Assembly: GCA_025462755.1 (NCBI GenBank)
Contig: JAOAPF010000447.1
Location: 22,328-86,327, forward strand
Length of the DNA: 64,000 nt
DNA from: Edaphobacter sp.
Lineage (GTDB): Bacteria; Acidobacteriota; Terriglobia; Terriglobales; Acidobacteriaceae
Reading direction: 5' to 3'
The translations under genes and the position numbers were made by a program. Positions 9,772-19,018 of the stretch are shown in pieces (position 1 is the stretch's first letter; each line of letters opens with the position of its first letter). Below the pieces are notes generated by a model. The model was not told the DNA's origin. It searched no databases and saw only the letters and a list, made by a program, of their open reading frames with translations.

Positions 9772-10335
9772 TCAGCTCACGCCTTTTTTCGGATCCCATG
9801 AACCCTGAAGCTTGCGGATCATGATGATCTGACCTGTGTGGTACGCGTTGTGCGCGCCAATATTAGCGATCGTGTGGGCGATCGCCGCAATCTTTGCGTC
9901 ATCGGCGCCTTCCACGAGCTGCTCTATTGCCGTGAGATTCTCGTCGAGTTTCTTGATCGTCTCGGGCCAGTTGGTGGCGTCGAATTTATTGAAGGTTTCG
10001 GTATTGTCGGAGGTCGTGGGAACCTTTTCGCCTTTGAGCTTCGCCAGCGTTGCGCTGTTCCAGTAGAGGAGGTGGTAGGCAATCATGCCGACCGAGTGAT
10101 CTTCGGGGGCGGGATTATTGGGGCCTTCGGATTTAGGGATCCAGCGGGCCTGCTCGGGCGTCATGCCGGCAACGGCGGTGTTCACCGGAACGAACCACTC
10201 GGCTTTGTTGTGGGTCGAGCGGAGTTGGGCGAGCAGCACAGACTTCAACGTTGGAGGCGGCCCGGCCGGCTTGGGTGCCTGTGCAACGGCGACCGGGGAA
10301 AGAAGAAGGGTCAGGAGGAGGGGTTTGATTCGCAT
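9772..10335 (-). CDS. Secreted DinB-like protein
   Basis: Signal peptide MRIKPLLLTLLLSPVAVAQ; MIAYHLLYWN, HTIANIGAHNAYHTGQIIMIRKL metal-binding DinB-like pattern. ORF opens at 10398. Confidence 0.75.
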   Translation of the reverse strand: MRIKPLLLTLLLSPVAVAQAPKPAGPPPTLKSVLLAQLRSTHNKAEWFVPVNTAVAGMTPEQARWIPKSEGPNNPAPEDHSVGMIAYHLLYWNSATLAKLKGEKVPTTSDNTETFNKFDATNWPETIKKLDENLTAIEQLVEGADDAKIAAIAHTIANIGAHNAYHTGQIIMIRKLQGSWDPKKGVS

Positions 10336-10467
10336 GGCGTCATCGTTCTCCTTAGCTGGCAGTTGTTGCGCAACCGGTTTATCGCGCAACGTAAGCATAC
10401 AGACTACGAGGCTCTACAGAACCGAAAACAAACAGAAGGTCTGAAAATGGAGTCTTGCCCTACGTGC

Positions 10468-10515
10468 GAATGCCCCATCGTGGATCCGCTGTTCACGGGC
10501 GGCGATGGGGCATTC
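10468..10515. repeat. 13-bp perfect inverted repeat
   Basis: GAATGCCCCATCG (10468-10480) and CGATGGGGCATTC (10503-10515), 22-nt loop; no T-tract on either side. Confidence 0.75.
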
Positions 10516-10530
10516 CGGTTTCATCGTGAT

Positions 10531-11256
10531 TTACGAACGTCGAGAGAGCGATCTCCGAAGCAACGGCAGCGCAGCAATGCCCAGGCCGAACAGCGAGAGC
10601 GTCGCGGGTTCGGGCACCGGGCCGGGAGTTGGCCCGCCACCCGTGAGAGTCGCGTCGTAGCCGACAGTGAACGCGTAGTAGAACTCGAAGTTGGGCGTGG
10701 TAAACGTGATGGTGTCGAAGGAGCCATTGAACTGGACGAGACCATTGCCCTCAGTGCCGCGAACGACTGAGCCGAGGGAGGTCAGAGCGCTGCCATTGAA
10801 CTCGGCCGACGGACCACCGCCGAGAAGGTTGAACGGTTGGCCGCTCTTCGAGGAAAAGTCAAAAGAGGCAGGGATTGTGGGCGTACCGAGGCTCCAGATC
10901 GCGAAGATGGGATCGACGACGATCGAGGAGAAGGAAATGGTTTCGGTGAGGGACGATCCTCCCTCGATTTGAATGGTGGGCGTATGCGGGGGCGCGTTAC
11001 CGACAAGGCCGCCAGTAAAGGTCGATGCCGGCGTCCAGCTGGGGACGTTGGTGAGGCCACTCGTCTGGCCCGAGTAGGTAACGTTGATGCTGCCGACAGT
11101 GCCGGAAGCGGAGCCTGGGTTACCGGGGGTGGCGGTGGACCAATTGGCCCATGCGATCGTGTCGGCGTGCGCCAGCGCAGAGGTGGTGACCGCGCAGGCA
11201 GCGAGAAGAAGTGCGGACACTGGACTTACAAGCAGGCGGGGTAGCTGCATAGTCAT
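10531..11256 (-). CDS. PEP-CTERM sorting-domain protein
   Basis: Signal peptide; C-terminus VPEPATLSLFGLGIAALPLLRRSLSRRS. Confidence 0.8.
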   Translation of the reverse strand: MTMQLPRLLVSPVSALLLAACAVTTSALAHADTIAWANWSTATPGNPGSASGTVGSINVTYSGQTSGLTNVPSWTPASTFTGGLVGNAPPHTPTIQIEGGSSLTETISFSSIVVDPIFAIWSLGTPTIPASFDFSSKSGQPFNLLGGGPSAEFNGSALTSLGSVVRGTEGNGLVQFNGSFDTITFTTPNFEFYYAFTVGYDATLTGGGPTPGPVPEPATLSLFGLGIAALPLLRRSLSRRS

Positions 11257-11479
11257 TCTCCTTTAATGTCCCAAACGAAGTGCCTGGGAGGTTGTTTATA
11301 ACCTGACAGGAGAGATGTCAATTGAATTTTGGATGACTAAGTCCGGACAGGCGAAGAGTTGCGACTGTTGTAACGGGACTTGCATGCAACCATTTGCATA
11401 GAGCATCACAGGCGGTACAAAGACAGGAGTTAGAGCGATGGTGTTGGAGGACTTGCTATTGTATGGGTCGCTGATAGCG

Positions 11480-11515
11480 AGGCCCATTCACCTTTTTTGC
11501 TGGATGAATGGGCCT
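11480..11515. terminator. Inverted repeat, possible terminator
   Basis: AGGCCCATTCA/TGAATGGGCCT perfect 11-bp stem with 14-nt loop. Confidence 0.4.
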
Positions 11516-11593
11516 TCCAGGAGTCTCATTCACATTTTTTCGTAAAAGAGAACACCAGGTTACTGAGTGAATCCTATTCGCAGCTTTTACGAA

Positions 11594-13297
11594 TCATTGC
11601 ACCGTGAGGTTGACCACTGTGGTCTGCGTGATCGTGCCGGAGGTGGCTTTGACGGTGATTGCCGACGTTCCCGCCGGCGTGGATGGCACGAACACATCGC
11701 TCGTGCTGGAACAGCCCGTAATAAAGCCGGCCGACAGGATGAGGACGCCGAACAGACCGAGCAGACGGATCGAGCGTTGCTGGATGAGTGATCGGCGCCG
11801 AGGGAAAAGTAGGAGAGCCCCGAAGGGGAGGAATAGGGCGACGGCGATTTTGTCTATCGAGCTTCCGTGAATCGTAAAGGGCCGCACGCACGCGATCTTT
11901 TTTACAGTGCCGATGGTAAGAGTGGTCGTGGCCGGTGCGCCGGCGGTCACAGCCAATGATGTGGGCGAGAAGCTGCAGGTCGCCGCCTGTGGCAGACCCG
12001 TACAGGCCAGGGATACAGCGCCGCTGAAATTGTTGGTCGGCACGGCGCTGATAATGAAAGTGGCCGATGATCCAGCGGGAACGGTGGCGGTAGAGCCTGA
12101 TGCGCTGAAGCCGAAGGTCGCTGCACCGGTGGCCGAGGGGTTGGTGTTGATCGAGGCGAGCAGCCCGTGTTTTTCTCCGGTCAATCCTGCTGCGAAGTAG
12201 AGCGTGTTGAGATTGCCACCATTGGTTGGAGAGGGTGCGGTGAGCCCGAAGAAGAGCTCCCACAGACTCGCGTAGACGAGCGTCTTGCCGGTGCCATCGG
12301 CTAACTGACCGACGTAGGCGAAGGTTTTAGGATCGTAGGCATTGATGATGCCGTCGCCGAAGTTGCCGACGAGCAGATCTCCGCCAAAGATGCCGAAGGT
12401 TGTGGGAGCAATAGCCAATCCCCACGGCGCGTTGAGGTTGCCGCCCGGCGTGATAGCGTGAGCAACGAAGTTGCCATTCGTGTCGAAGACATTCACCATG
12501 CCGTCGCCGGGAGCGATCGTGGGTCCGCCTGTCGTCGCACGGAGCGCGTAGGTGACAAAGACCTGCGTTCCGATGACATGGACCGAGTACGGGACGTATC
12601 CCGCAGGCAGCGTGGTATCCGTGAACGAGCCGGCGAGTTTCGCGGCAGCGAAGTTGCTGTCGTAGACCTCGATCGTGGCGCCTTTGCCGAAGTTCGCCGC
12701 AAGGATGTAGGTGCCGTTGGTGTTGGTCGCGAGAGCCAGATCGGTATAGACCGCACCGGCGGCGCTGTTGTTGATCGCGACTTGTGCGACCGCGCCCGCA
12801 GTGCCGAGCTTGTTGTTCCAGCCCGTGATGACGCCATCGAGCGAGGCAAAAAGGAAGGTCGCCTTGGTGCCGTTGGGAAGCAGGAAACCGGTAGCGGCGC
12901 CGGTCGAGGCGGCGCCCGTAGGTGAGCCCGTAGCAGTAGTGCCGCCGCTGGCCGCGGGGATGCTGATCTTGAATGCAATCGCCGGGGTAGCTGGCGGGGT
13001 GAACGGCGGGAAGTTGGTGGGCGAGACAACGTAGTCAAAGCCGGTCCCTTGGGTGTTGATCCAGAAGGTGGCGTTCGTGACACCCCATGGATTGATGAAA
13101 TTCGCGTCGGTGATGGTGGCGGGGACCGAACCGTCGGAGATCAGGTTAGTGACCGTGTAGGTGCCCGCTGTCTGGGCTGCCGCAGGGATCGCGATTGCCA
13201 GCAGAGATCCGACTACGAGATGGCGGCGACGGGATTGTCTCTGCGTCGAAATGTTGGTGGGAGTTGAAAACTCGGAATAGCCTGACGCGTCTGGCAT
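11594..13297 (-). CDS. TIGR03118-family-like secreted protein with C-terminal TM/Ig-like tail
   Basis: YTVTNLISDGSVPATITDANFINPWGVTNA...LVGNFGDGIINAYDP pattern; tail LFLPFGALLLFPRRRS ... GFITGCSS ... TTVVNLTVQ. Confidence 0.7.
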   Translation of the reverse strand: MPDASGYSEFSTPTNISTQRQSRRRHLVVGSLLAIAIPAAAQTAGTYTVTNLISDGSVPATITDANFINPWGVTNATFWINTQGTGFDYVVSPTNFPPFTPPATPAIAFKISIPAASGGTTATGSPTGAASTGAATGFLLPNGTKATFLFASLDGVITGWNNKLGTAGAVAQVAINNSAAGAVYTDLALATNTNGTYILAANFGKGATIEVYDSNFAAAKLAGSFTDTTLPAGYVPYSVHVIGTQVFVTYALRATTGGPTIAPGDGMVNVFDTNGNFVAHAITPGGNLNAPWGLAIAPTTFGIFGGDLLVGNFGDGIINAYDPKTFAYVGQLADGTGKTLVYASLWELFFGLTAPSPTNGGNLNTLYFAAGLTGEKHGLLASINTNPSATGAATFGFSASGSTATVPAGSSATFIISAVPTNNFSGAVSLACTGLPQAATCSFSPTSLAVTAGAPATTTLTIGTVKKIACVRPFTIHGSSIDKIAVALFLPFGALLLFPRRRSLIQQRSIRLLGLFGVLILSAGFITGCSSTSDVFVPSTPAGTSAITVKATSGTITQTTVVNLTVQ

Positions 13298-13545
13298 AGT
13301 GGACTCACTCTTCTCTTCCTGCCTCTGGCGCGCAGAAAGTTGGCCTCAAATGTTCTTGAGGTTGAAGAGTAACGAGTTCGCCTGTGTGGTGTTGTCAGAG
13401 AATTGTCATTGCCGCGTCATTTAATCGCATCAGTTTTGTCTCCCCGCGCGAGACATCCTCGACACACAGTTGGCGCAGCAAGAAAATGGCCCATCTTAGC
13501 AACGTCGCTAAGATGGGCAAGGCAGTCAGAGAGAAAGGGGGAAAC

Positions 13546-14049
13546 TCAAAAAGCAAGCAGGCGATCGAAGAACGAACGATAGCGCCGCAAAGCTTGTCGC
13601 AAATCTTCGGTGGAGACGTTGTCTCCCCGGTCCCACTGATGTTCCAGCTCAGCCCGCTCCGCGGCAAACTGCTCCGCGATGCGTTTCACGATGGTAGCGA
13701 CCAGGCCATCGGCCTGCTCCACCGCCGCGCGCGGCTCATCGACAAAGCCGATCTGCACCTTGTCCCACCGTCCACGAAATTCATTGAGTTCGTTGTCAGG
13801 AAAGAGCTGTCCGGGCCGATCGTTCTGAAGCTTTTGATCCGGCACGATGTCACGTGTTCCTTCGACCGTGCGCGTGCCGGTCGCATCACTTGCTGTTTCG
13901 CGATCGCGATTCGCCTCGAGATCACGTCGCTCCTCGATTGCTTCCGTACCGGTAGAGGATCCCGTATTTTGAAACTGCGACCTGGGTGTTGCAGGATTCG
14001 CGATCTCTGCGGTGGTCAGTTTTGGTTCATCTCGAATTTCGCCGATCAT
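13546..14049 (-). CDS. Hypothetical protein, paralogue of its neighbour
   Basis: C-terminal STEDLRQALRRYRSFFDRLLAF parallels STEDLRKAMVHFRSLFDELLGE of the 14046..14603 ORF; 4-bp ATGA-type overlap. Confidence 0.6.
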   Translation of the reverse strand: MIGEIRDEPKLTTAEIANPATPRSQFQNTGSSTGTEAIEERRDLEANRDRETASDATGTRTVEGTRDIVPDQKLQNDRPGQLFPDNELNEFRGRWDKVQIGFVDEPRAAVEQADGLVATIVKRIAEQFAAERAELEHQWDRGDNVSTEDLRQALRRYRSFFDRLLAF

Positions 14050-14603
14050 GCTACCTCCTTGTGGGTTACGCCTGGCTCACCAAGCAGTTCATCGAACAGG
14101 GAACGGAAGTGCACCATCGCCTTCCGAAGGTCCTCAGTACTTGCTTGGCCCCTGCCATGACGCACAACAATGTCGTGAGCGGCACGATAGTTACCGACCG
14201 CACTGGGATAATGGACCGAAATATCATCAGCGCGTTGATTGAACTCGCTCATGGGATAGCCGCGTGCGTTCATGACTTCCGTGACGAGCCTGTCCGCTTC
14301 GTTCACTGCACCTTTTGGATCGTCCACAAACTTCTTCTGCACGAACGTCCATTGCTGCACATATCGTTCTCGCTCCGTCGGAGGCAGGCTGCGAAGTTCG
14401 AAGTGGGACACACGCTTCTCCCTTGCGGCAAGCACCGTTTCGGCGCGCTGCGGGTCTCCATGCTGATGCACGAGGCGATCATATTCGGAACCGAACTGTT
14501 GCTTCAGGTGTTCGGTCTTGCGGCGCTTGCTGACGAGAAAGAAAGCAACAACGGCCAGAACTGCGACGACGACGATAATTGCGGTCACGATTTTTGGGTC
14601 CAT
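14046..14603 (-). CDS. Hypothetical single-TM protein, paralogue of its neighbour
   Basis: MDPKIVTAIIVVVAVLAVVAFFLVSKRRK TM segment followed by a charged domain. Confidence 0.65.
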   Translation of the reverse strand: MDPKIVTAIIVVVAVLAVVAFFLVSKRRKTEHLKQQFGSEYDRLVHQHGDPQRAETVLAAREKRVSHFELRSLPPTERERYVQQWTFVQKKFVDDPKGAVNEADRLVTEVMNARGYPMSEFNQRADDISVHYPSAVGNYRAAHDIVVRHGRGQASTEDLRKAMVHFRSLFDELLGEPGVTHKEVA

Positions 14604-14825
14604 AGTTTCCCCCTCGTTGCGTAGATGCGGGAACCTTGGCGCACGTTGTGCTCAGGCCACAGCGCTGGCATTGACAATTTGCTGCCGTGAAGGTGCCTCC
14701 TCTGAAGAAAGACAAGGCACTGAGAGACATAGACAAATCAACCGGGAAATCATAATCGGCTAGGCACCCGGCCCGGCTAAGGTTGGCTGCAGTGACGCGT
14801 GTTGCCGCCGCAAATATCCTGCGAA

Positions 14826-15272
14826 CTAGGGTTTGATGGGAATTTCCGTATGGAGTTGGACCAGCCATTTGCCGCCGCGCCGCACCCAGGTAGTCGTTGC
14901 GTTGTAGTTGCTTGCGATGTGCGACTCGCCGCAAGTGATCTCGCTCGAGCCGCTATAGGCGATCACGGCGGCGTCTGCTGACAGCATCCGGGTCTGATGG
15001 TTGCGTAACTTGAAGCTCACGATGGTACACGTGTTGAGATTTGCCATAAGCTGTTCGCGAGTCTGGATAGTTTTCTCAACCTCGATATAGTCCGGCAACA
15101 GAAGTGACGCGAAGGCGCCCAGATCGTGAGATTGCAGCGCCTTCCACATCCCGATCTCCTGGATGAAGATGAAGTCCGGCTCGGAGTCGATGTCTTTCGC
15201 AGCTGTCGTCTGTTGGGCAGGGACCGGTGTCACGCTCGCGGCGAGCAGAGTAAGGATCAGGATTGGCCTCAT
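14826..15272 (-). CDS. Secreted NTF2-like (DUF4440-like) protein
   Basis: Signal peptide; WKALQSHDLGAFASLLLPDYIEVEKTI...TTTWVRRGGKWLVQLHTEIPIKP; aligns with the 7574..8017 product. Confidence 0.65.
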   Translation of the reverse strand: MRPILILTLLAASVTPVPAQQTTAAKDIDSEPDFIFIQEIGMWKALQSHDLGAFASLLLPDYIEVEKTIQTREQLMANLNTCTIVSFKLRNHQTRMLSADAAVIAYSGSSEITCGESHIASNYNATTTWVRRGGKWLVQLHTEIPIKP

Positions 15273-15330
15273 GGGTGGGAGTTTAACCCGAATGCCCTGG
15301 ATTGCATCCTACATTTCTGGAGGTTTGAAA

Positions 15331-15660
15331 ATGAAAGCTCTTCCGTGGATTATTGCTGGGGTGGGAATCGGTGTTGGTGTGACGATTCTGCTGTTCAACG
15401 ATTCAGAACCGGACTATGCGACCGGTTACAACGGGGTGGAACGCGCAGCCCGCAAGACCTTCAACTGGGGCACCAGGAGACAAGCCGAGGGCAAAGTGGG
15501 ATCGGTAGCAGGCGCGATCAAAGAGGGTATAGGCCAATTTACCGGCAACGACCAGCTGGCCGACGAAGGCGCGGCGGATCGAGTCATCGGGAACGTGAAA
15601 GATGCCGCGGGAAAGGTCGGGCACGCGGCAGGCGAGACGATTCACGATTTGAATCGCTAG
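15331..15660 (+). CDS. CsbD-like protein
   Basis: MKALPWIIAGVGIGVGVTILLF ... EGKVGSVAGAIKEGIGQFTGNDQLADEGAADRVIGNVKDAAGKV. Confidence 0.75.
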   Translation: MKALPWIIAGVGIGVGVTILLFNDSEPDYATGYNGVERAARKTFNWGTRRQAEGKVGSVAGAIKEGIGQFTGNDQLADEGAADRVIGNVKDAAGKVGHAAGETIHDLNR

Positions 15661-15730
15661 CCAAAAGACAGCTACCTGTGGTGGAAAGTATCCGATCAGC
15701 CAGCCAACTGACGGGCGTTCCAGCCTTCGT

Positions 15731-16279
15731 TCATACCTGAGCTGCACGACCAGGAACGCTCCGACTCTCCACCGCCCCGGATTTCAAAAACAGCGAACGA
15801 AGTTTATGGTCACCCATCACTCGCCCAAGCTCCCTGAACGCAAAGAGAGGAACGAACGCGCAGAAGACCACGAGCGACCGGCCCAGCAAATCGTTTATCT
15901 CGATGTCGTGCACGACAGTTCCAGAAGGCAGGCCGTGAATCAGGCGTTTGACGAACTCCTCAACGAAGTGGAAGGCGAAGACGAGCAGGCCAAACACAAT
16001 TGACTTGTAGAACACCGCCAGGTACAGCGGTTTGCCTTCGCCTTTCCTTCCGAGGTGCGCCCACTCTCCAATGAGAATAATCTTCGCGATGATCAGTGCA
16101 TTGATAATCGAGAACGTGTAATTCAGATAGTTGATCTCGTACTTTTTCAAGAGCAGCATGGAATAAGTCGAAAGCGCACAGAAAAAAAATCCCAGATACA
16201 GGGATATCCAGGCGAAGTCCTCAAGTTCGTGCGCGGCCTTCTGCTTGAAACCAGGTGCTGTCGGATCCTTGTTGGTCAT
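15731..16279 (-). CDS. Hypothetical multi-TM membrane protein
   Basis: 182 aa with several hydrophobic helices. Confidence 0.6.
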   Translation of the reverse strand: MTNKDPTAPGFKQKAAHELEDFAWISLYLGFFFCALSTYSMLLLKKYEINYLNYTFSIINALIIAKIILIGEWAHLGRKGEGKPLYLAVFYKSIVFGLLVFAFHFVEEFVKRLIHGLPSGTVVHDIEINDLLGRSLVVFCAFVPLFAFRELGRVMGDHKLRSLFLKSGAVESRSVPGRAAQV

Positions 16280-16362
16280 TCGCGTTCTCCTGTTCTCCGG
16301 AGCGTCTAGAAGGGGTATGGGGGAATTGTAGACCTTTGCTCCCCAACGCGAACGCCACCCGC

Positions 16363-17277
16363 CTAAGTGATGGTGTACAAGGGTGCAAACTCCGGAATCC
16401 CGGCCGTTCTCCCAGCAATCCAGCGCAGCACGTACACCTCAGTCGGATCGGTCAGCGTGTGGGTCAGCCCGTTGGGGAAAACTTCAAGAATCGTGTGAGC
16501 CGCCAGGTCGCGGTAGTAGTCGATGTCCGGTTCGACCATCACGCAATCCACGCCGCCGACCGTGAGCTTATCGCCTTCGTGAAACGTCAGCTGCACATTA
16601 GCCTCGCCGAACTGAATCTGCTTCCAGCTCGCCGTAGCCCCAGGATGAAACAGTCCCGGAGCGTGTTCCACCGCGAACTTCCCCGCAGCCGCTGCCGCCT
16701 TCACCTGATCGATAAGCCCCACATCGCACCACGCAAAAAACCGATCCTGCGCCGGAGCATACGGAGCGTCCCAGCGGATCTGCTTGATATAGTCCAGAGG
16801 CGTTCCCTGAGGCAGCGCAATATCGCTCATCGCCTCGCACAAGTTCAAAAGACACGCGAGAGGCTCTTCCGCTTCCAGCAGAGTATCGTAGCGCTGCTCC
16901 CCGGCAGCGTTGTCCGTGCCCGCAGCCAAAAAGGGATACTCCACCTTCGCCGTGTCCCATCGCGCCGCGACAAAGCTGAACCCCGGGTCGTTCGCTATCA
17001 GCATGATATCCAGCGTCCTCGTATACGAGTTCGACAGCTTCACCGGCTGGTAGCCTGCCTGCTTGTACCCCTCGCAGAAGACCACGACGGTGTAGTTATC
17101 GAACAGGTTGTCATAGAACGGCAGCCCGTTGAAGATAATCTCGTTTTGCGTGTAGTAAGCCCAGACGTGCTGCGTCTGCTTGCCATCGACAATCTTCACC
17201 AGAAATTTAGCAGGCTTGAAAAAAAGTTGCCGCGTGCCATCGAAGATGCGGAGACGCAGTGTGCTGGTGTCGGCCAT
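16363..17277 (-). CDS. Hypothetical protein
   Basis: 304 aa uninterrupted ORF, no recognised motif; the antisense ORF has low-complexity composition. Confidence 0.6.
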   Translation of the reverse strand: MADTSTLRLRIFDGTRQLFFKPAKFLVKIVDGKQTQHVWAYYTQNEIIFNGLPFYDNLFDNYTVVVFCEGYKQAGYQPVKLSNSYTRTLDIMLIANDPGFSFVAARWDTAKVEYPFLAAGTDNAAGEQRYDTLLEAEEPLACLLNLCEAMSDIALPQGTPLDYIKQIRWDAPYAPAQDRFFAWCDVGLIDQVKAAAAAGKFAVEHAPGLFHPGATASWKQIQFGEANVQLTFHEGDKLTVGGVDCVMVEPDIDYYRDLAAHTILEVFPNGLTHTLTDPTEVYVLRWIAGRTAGIPEFAPLYTIT

Positions 17278-17371
17278 GCTTCACCTCATTGAGCCGAAAC
17301 CACAATAGCATCCCCGCCAGCAATAGCGGGAGCCCGTTCCTCCGCAGACAACTGGCGGGCCCCTGTGAGTA

Positions 17372-17968
17372 TCACCGAATTTCGTCTCTATTTGCGCCTG
17401 ATTGGCCTTGAATTGCGCCTGATTGCCCTTGAGTTGCGTTTGATTGGCCCTCGGGCGCCATGGCAATTCCCAGCTGCTCCATCATCGTCATCAGGTTCCA
17501 GGTCGACCATACCTCTGCGATCTTTGAACCCTCGAGGCGGTTGATAGAAATGCCGTCGACGGTGGCTTTTTTGTTAGTCGGTGGCATGCCGAGGAACTGG
17601 CCCTTGTGGGTGCCCGTCCCTGTCCAGTGCACCACGACCTCGTTCCGTTCGGCGATAGTGTCGTCAATCGTGAACGTCAGGTCGGGGAAGCCGTTCCGGC
17701 AGTTCTGTATGTGGTTTTTGATGTTCTCCGCTCCCGAAGTAAGAGAAGGAAACACAGGGTCGTGGTAGCGGCAATCGTTTGCGACGAGCTCCGAGACAGC
17801 GTTCAGGTTTCCCCGGCTCCAACACTCGTCCATGAATCTCTGCACGATCTGCTTGTTGTCTGTGGGTTGCATGTCACGTGAAGACTCAGCGCGTTGCGTG
17901 TTACGCGAAGACTCAGTTGATTGCATGTTGCGTGAAGACTCATTGGGTTGCATGTTCGGTGAGGACAT
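17372..17968 (-). CDS. SnoaL/NTF2-like protein with repeat-encoded N- and C-terminal extensions
   Basis: Core IVQRFMDECWSRGNLNAVSELVANDCRYHDPVF...VVHWTGTGTHKGQFLGMPPTNKKATVDGISINRLEGSKIAEVWSTWN; flanked by ESSRNMQ and GQS(N/G)A repeats. Confidence 0.7.
   Translation of the reverse strand: MSSPNMQPNESSRNMQSTESSRNTQRAESSRDMQPTDNKQIVQRFMDECWSRGNLNAVSELVANDCRYHDPVFPSLTSGAENIKNHIQNCRNGFPDLTFTIDDTIAERNEVVVHWTGTGTHKGQFLGMPPTNKKATVDGISINRLEGSKIAEVWSTWNLMTMMEQLGIAMAPEGQSNATQGQSGAIQGQSGANRDEIR
17392..17454. repeat. 21-bp tandem repeat x3 (C-terminal coding)
   Basis: TTGCGCCTGATTGGCCTTGAA / TTGCGCCTGATTGCCCTTGAG / TTGCGTTTGATTGGCCCTCGG. Confidence 0.9.
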
Positions 17969-17970
17969 AG
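17866..17970. repeat. 27-bp tandem repeat, about 3.9 copies (N-terminal coding)
   Basis: GTTGCATGTCACGTGAAGACTCAGCGC / GTTGCGTGTTACGCGAAGACTCAGTTG / ATTGCATGTTGCGTGAAGACTCATTGG / GTTGCATGTTCGGTGAGGACATAG. Confidence 0.9.
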
Positions 17971-18159
17971 TGAGTCCCCCTTTCTATGGCCCGGAATTAT
18001 AGGCCGATTCGATCACCGCTAGCGGAGGAAAACTCGCGCCCGAGCACGAACCCTGCCCCGGCCAAAAAACGGGGCCGAGATCGCGCACCCGAGTTTACGC
18101 TCTGGAGAGACTCCGGATGACTCTGAATAGCCATGCGAGCTAACGGCAGATGCGCGATA

Positions 18160-18300
18160 TCAATTGTTCTTGTCTGTTGACGTCAAGGTATCGTGTGGTT
18201 TCCGATGTTTGAAGAACCATCCGTTCGAGGCGGTCGAGAGGAAGCCAAAACCAACGAGAAGAATCACTGTAATCAGAACTCCCACAGCGAACATAATCAT
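18160..18300 (-). CDS. Small single-TM protein (46 aa), absent from the ORF track
   Basis: MIMFAVGVLITVILLVGFGFLSTASNGWFFKHRKPHDTLTSTDKNN; AAGGGGG Shine-Dalgarno-like sequence just upstream on the minus strand. Confidence 0.45.
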   Translation of the reverse strand: MIMFAVGVLITVILLVGFGFLSTASNGWFFKHRKPHDTLTSTDKNN

Positions 18301-18565
18301 GCTGCCCCCTTGGTCTTAGCTGTTCTGCGTCAGCACGCAGGAATGGCCAATCAAACCTGAACTCTCAGGAAACACACTACGCTTATCGCTTCAGAGCGAA
18401 ATACCCCATAGGGGGCAGGTGAATGGGCGTAGGTGCAAGGATGGTGCAAACATCCGCCAAGATGGGACACCCGTCCGCCGTGGTTCGGTCAGATGCGGTC
18501 CACCCGCCGGCGGAAAGTGGTGCCTAAGGTATGCTCTCCAAGGAAAGGGAATATTGCTGACAGAC

Positions 18566-19018
18566 ATGACGACGAACACACGCGAAGAGATAAGGATTGG
18601 GCAGTTGGCGATTCGCTACCTGGTCGAAGGCAAGGACTCCGGAGGCTCCGTCGCCATCTTCGAGCTCGACGTCCCCGCCGGAGCGAAGGTGCCCATCGCG
18701 CACAGTCACGACGCCTACGAGGAGACCATCTACGGCATCGAAGGCGTCCTCACCTTCACGCTCGAAGGCCGCAAAATCGAAGTCGGCCCCGGCGACGCGC
18801 TCTGCATCCCTCGCGGAGCGGTCCACCGCTTCGACAATCTTCACTCTGCCAACTCCAGAACGCTCGCAATCGTCAGTCCCGGCATCCTCAGCCCGGATTA
18901 CTTCCGCGAAATCGCCGCCGTCGCCAAAGCCGCAGCCACGTCTACACCGCCAGCCCCGCCCGATCCCAAAGCTCTCGCCGAAGTCATGCGCCGCCACGGC
19001 CTCACCCCGGCTCTCTGA
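18566..19018 (+). CDS. Cupin-domain protein
   Basis: VPIAHSHDAYEETIYGIEGVLTFTLEGRKIEVGPGDALCIPRGAVHRFDN cupin motifs; ORF opens at 18419 but MTTNTREE at 18566 is a better start. Confidence 0.8.
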   Translation: MTTNTREEIRIGQLAIRYLVEGKDSGGSVAIFELDVPAGAKVPIAHSHDAYEETIYGIEGVLTFTLEGRKIEVGPGDALCIPRGAVHRFDNLHSANSRTLAIVSPGILSPDYFREIAAVAKAAATSTPPAPPDPKALAEVMRRHGLTPAL

